A DNA stretch of 64,000 nucleotides, from positions 25,525 through 89,524 of the forward strand of contig JAPKCM010000008.1 of assembly GCA_028822935.1 (NCBI GenBank). Reading direction: 5' to 3'. Source of the stretch: Akkermansiaceae bacterium (GTDB lineage Bacteria > Verrucomicrobiota > Verrucomicrobiia > Verrucomicrobiales > Akkermansiaceae). Under the pieces are notes generated by a model, which saw nothing but the letters and a program-made list of their open reading frames with translations, searched no databases and had not been told where the DNA came from. Position numbers and translations under genes: made by a program. How positions within the stretch are numbered: the first letter of the stretch is position 1; each line of letters begins with the position of its first letter. Of the stretch, positions 63,945 through 64,000 are shown piece by piece.

Positions 63945-64000
63945 TTACTCGATTTCGCGTACGCGGTAGAAGACGTTTCCTGATCCACCCCGGAGGTCTT
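63945..64000 (-). CDS. C-terminus of a secreted protein (5' end outside the window)
   Basis: The minus strand reads DLRGGSGNVFYRVREIE-stop. The FYRVREIE ending is the recurrent C-terminus of verrucomicrobial secreted proteins and matches the tail of the gene at 56.9-58.9 kb (FFRVIETE). Everything upstream lies beyond the right edge. It is 36 bases before the truncated LamG-like gene. Confidence 0.7.
   Translation of the reverse strand, partial: DLRGGSGNVFYRVREIE

Overview
The window looks like a chromosomal segment of a Verrucomicrobiota bacterium (class Verrucomicrobiae is the best guess). The lineage markers are two DUF1549/DUF1553 (PSD1) plus DUF1501 modules with planctomycete/verrucomicrobial CxxCH motifs, a giant ThuA/discoidin/propeller/HEAT/cytochrome protein, secreted proteins ending in FYRVxE-type tails, an SHD1-like protein, a sulfatase, and a permease-DtxR fusion otherwise best known from Chlamydia (same superphylum). 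No phage, transposase, integrase, CRISPR array or rRNA was seen. There is one tRNA (Ser-GGA).

Layout. 1-6.2 kb: 3' part of a class A PBP-like gene, a zinc-ribbon membrane protein, a conserved 462-aa protein and a CPA1 Na+/H+ antiporter, followed by a decayed convergent membrane zinc-ribbon gene. 6.4-12.2 kb: two large periplasmic repeat proteins (TPR, HEAT/TPR), a Dabb protein and a lipoprotein. 12.2-18.1 kb: a Kv-like channel with a zinc-ribbon tail, menB, a hypothetical gene, menA, a STAS protein, and a convergent Ser/Thr kinase with an EF-hand tail. 18.2-24.7 kb: tRNA-Ser with a strong terminator, an SHD1-like protein, a broken cardiolipin-synthase gene, a DUF368 polyprenyl-phosphate transporter, mtnP, a polysaccharide deacetylase and a dynamin-like GTPase. 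24.8-28.3 kb: pyruvate-dehydrogenase-type E1alpha/E1beta/E2 operon (no E3), then a small PUR-domain protein. 28.4-40.1 kb: dus, sulfatase, a sugar-isomerase-like TIM barrel, a frameshifted hypothetical gene, leuS (carrying an in-frame palindromic element), and a DUF1501 + DUF1553 pair. 40.2-41.2 kb: a type II secretion F-like protein. 41.3-46.9 kb: a Mn/Zn/Fe ABC importer operon (binding protein, ATPase, permease-DtxR fusion, outer-membrane protein, second permease) in the order of the chlamydial ytgABCD operon. 47-51.6 kb: a second DUF1553 + DUF1501 pair. 51.6-56.7 kb: PhnD/PhnC/fused PhnE-type ABC importer and menD. 56.9-64 kb: a secreted multi-repeat protein, an intergenic region with gene scraps, the 1480-aa ThuA/cytochrome protein, a truncated LamG-like fragment and the tail of another secreted protein.

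How it fits together. Three menaquinone genes (menB, menA, menD) are dispersed, pointing to menaquinone-based respiration. The pyruvate dehydrogenase operon feeds central carbon metabolism. The sulfatase, TIM-barrel, ThuA and PSD1/DUF1501 genes look like polysaccharide or sugar-derivative degradation. The most interesting signals are the self-contained metal importer with its repressor fused to a permease, the PBP whose transpeptidase active-site residues are replaced, the palindromic element coding within leuS, and several independent gene remnants.
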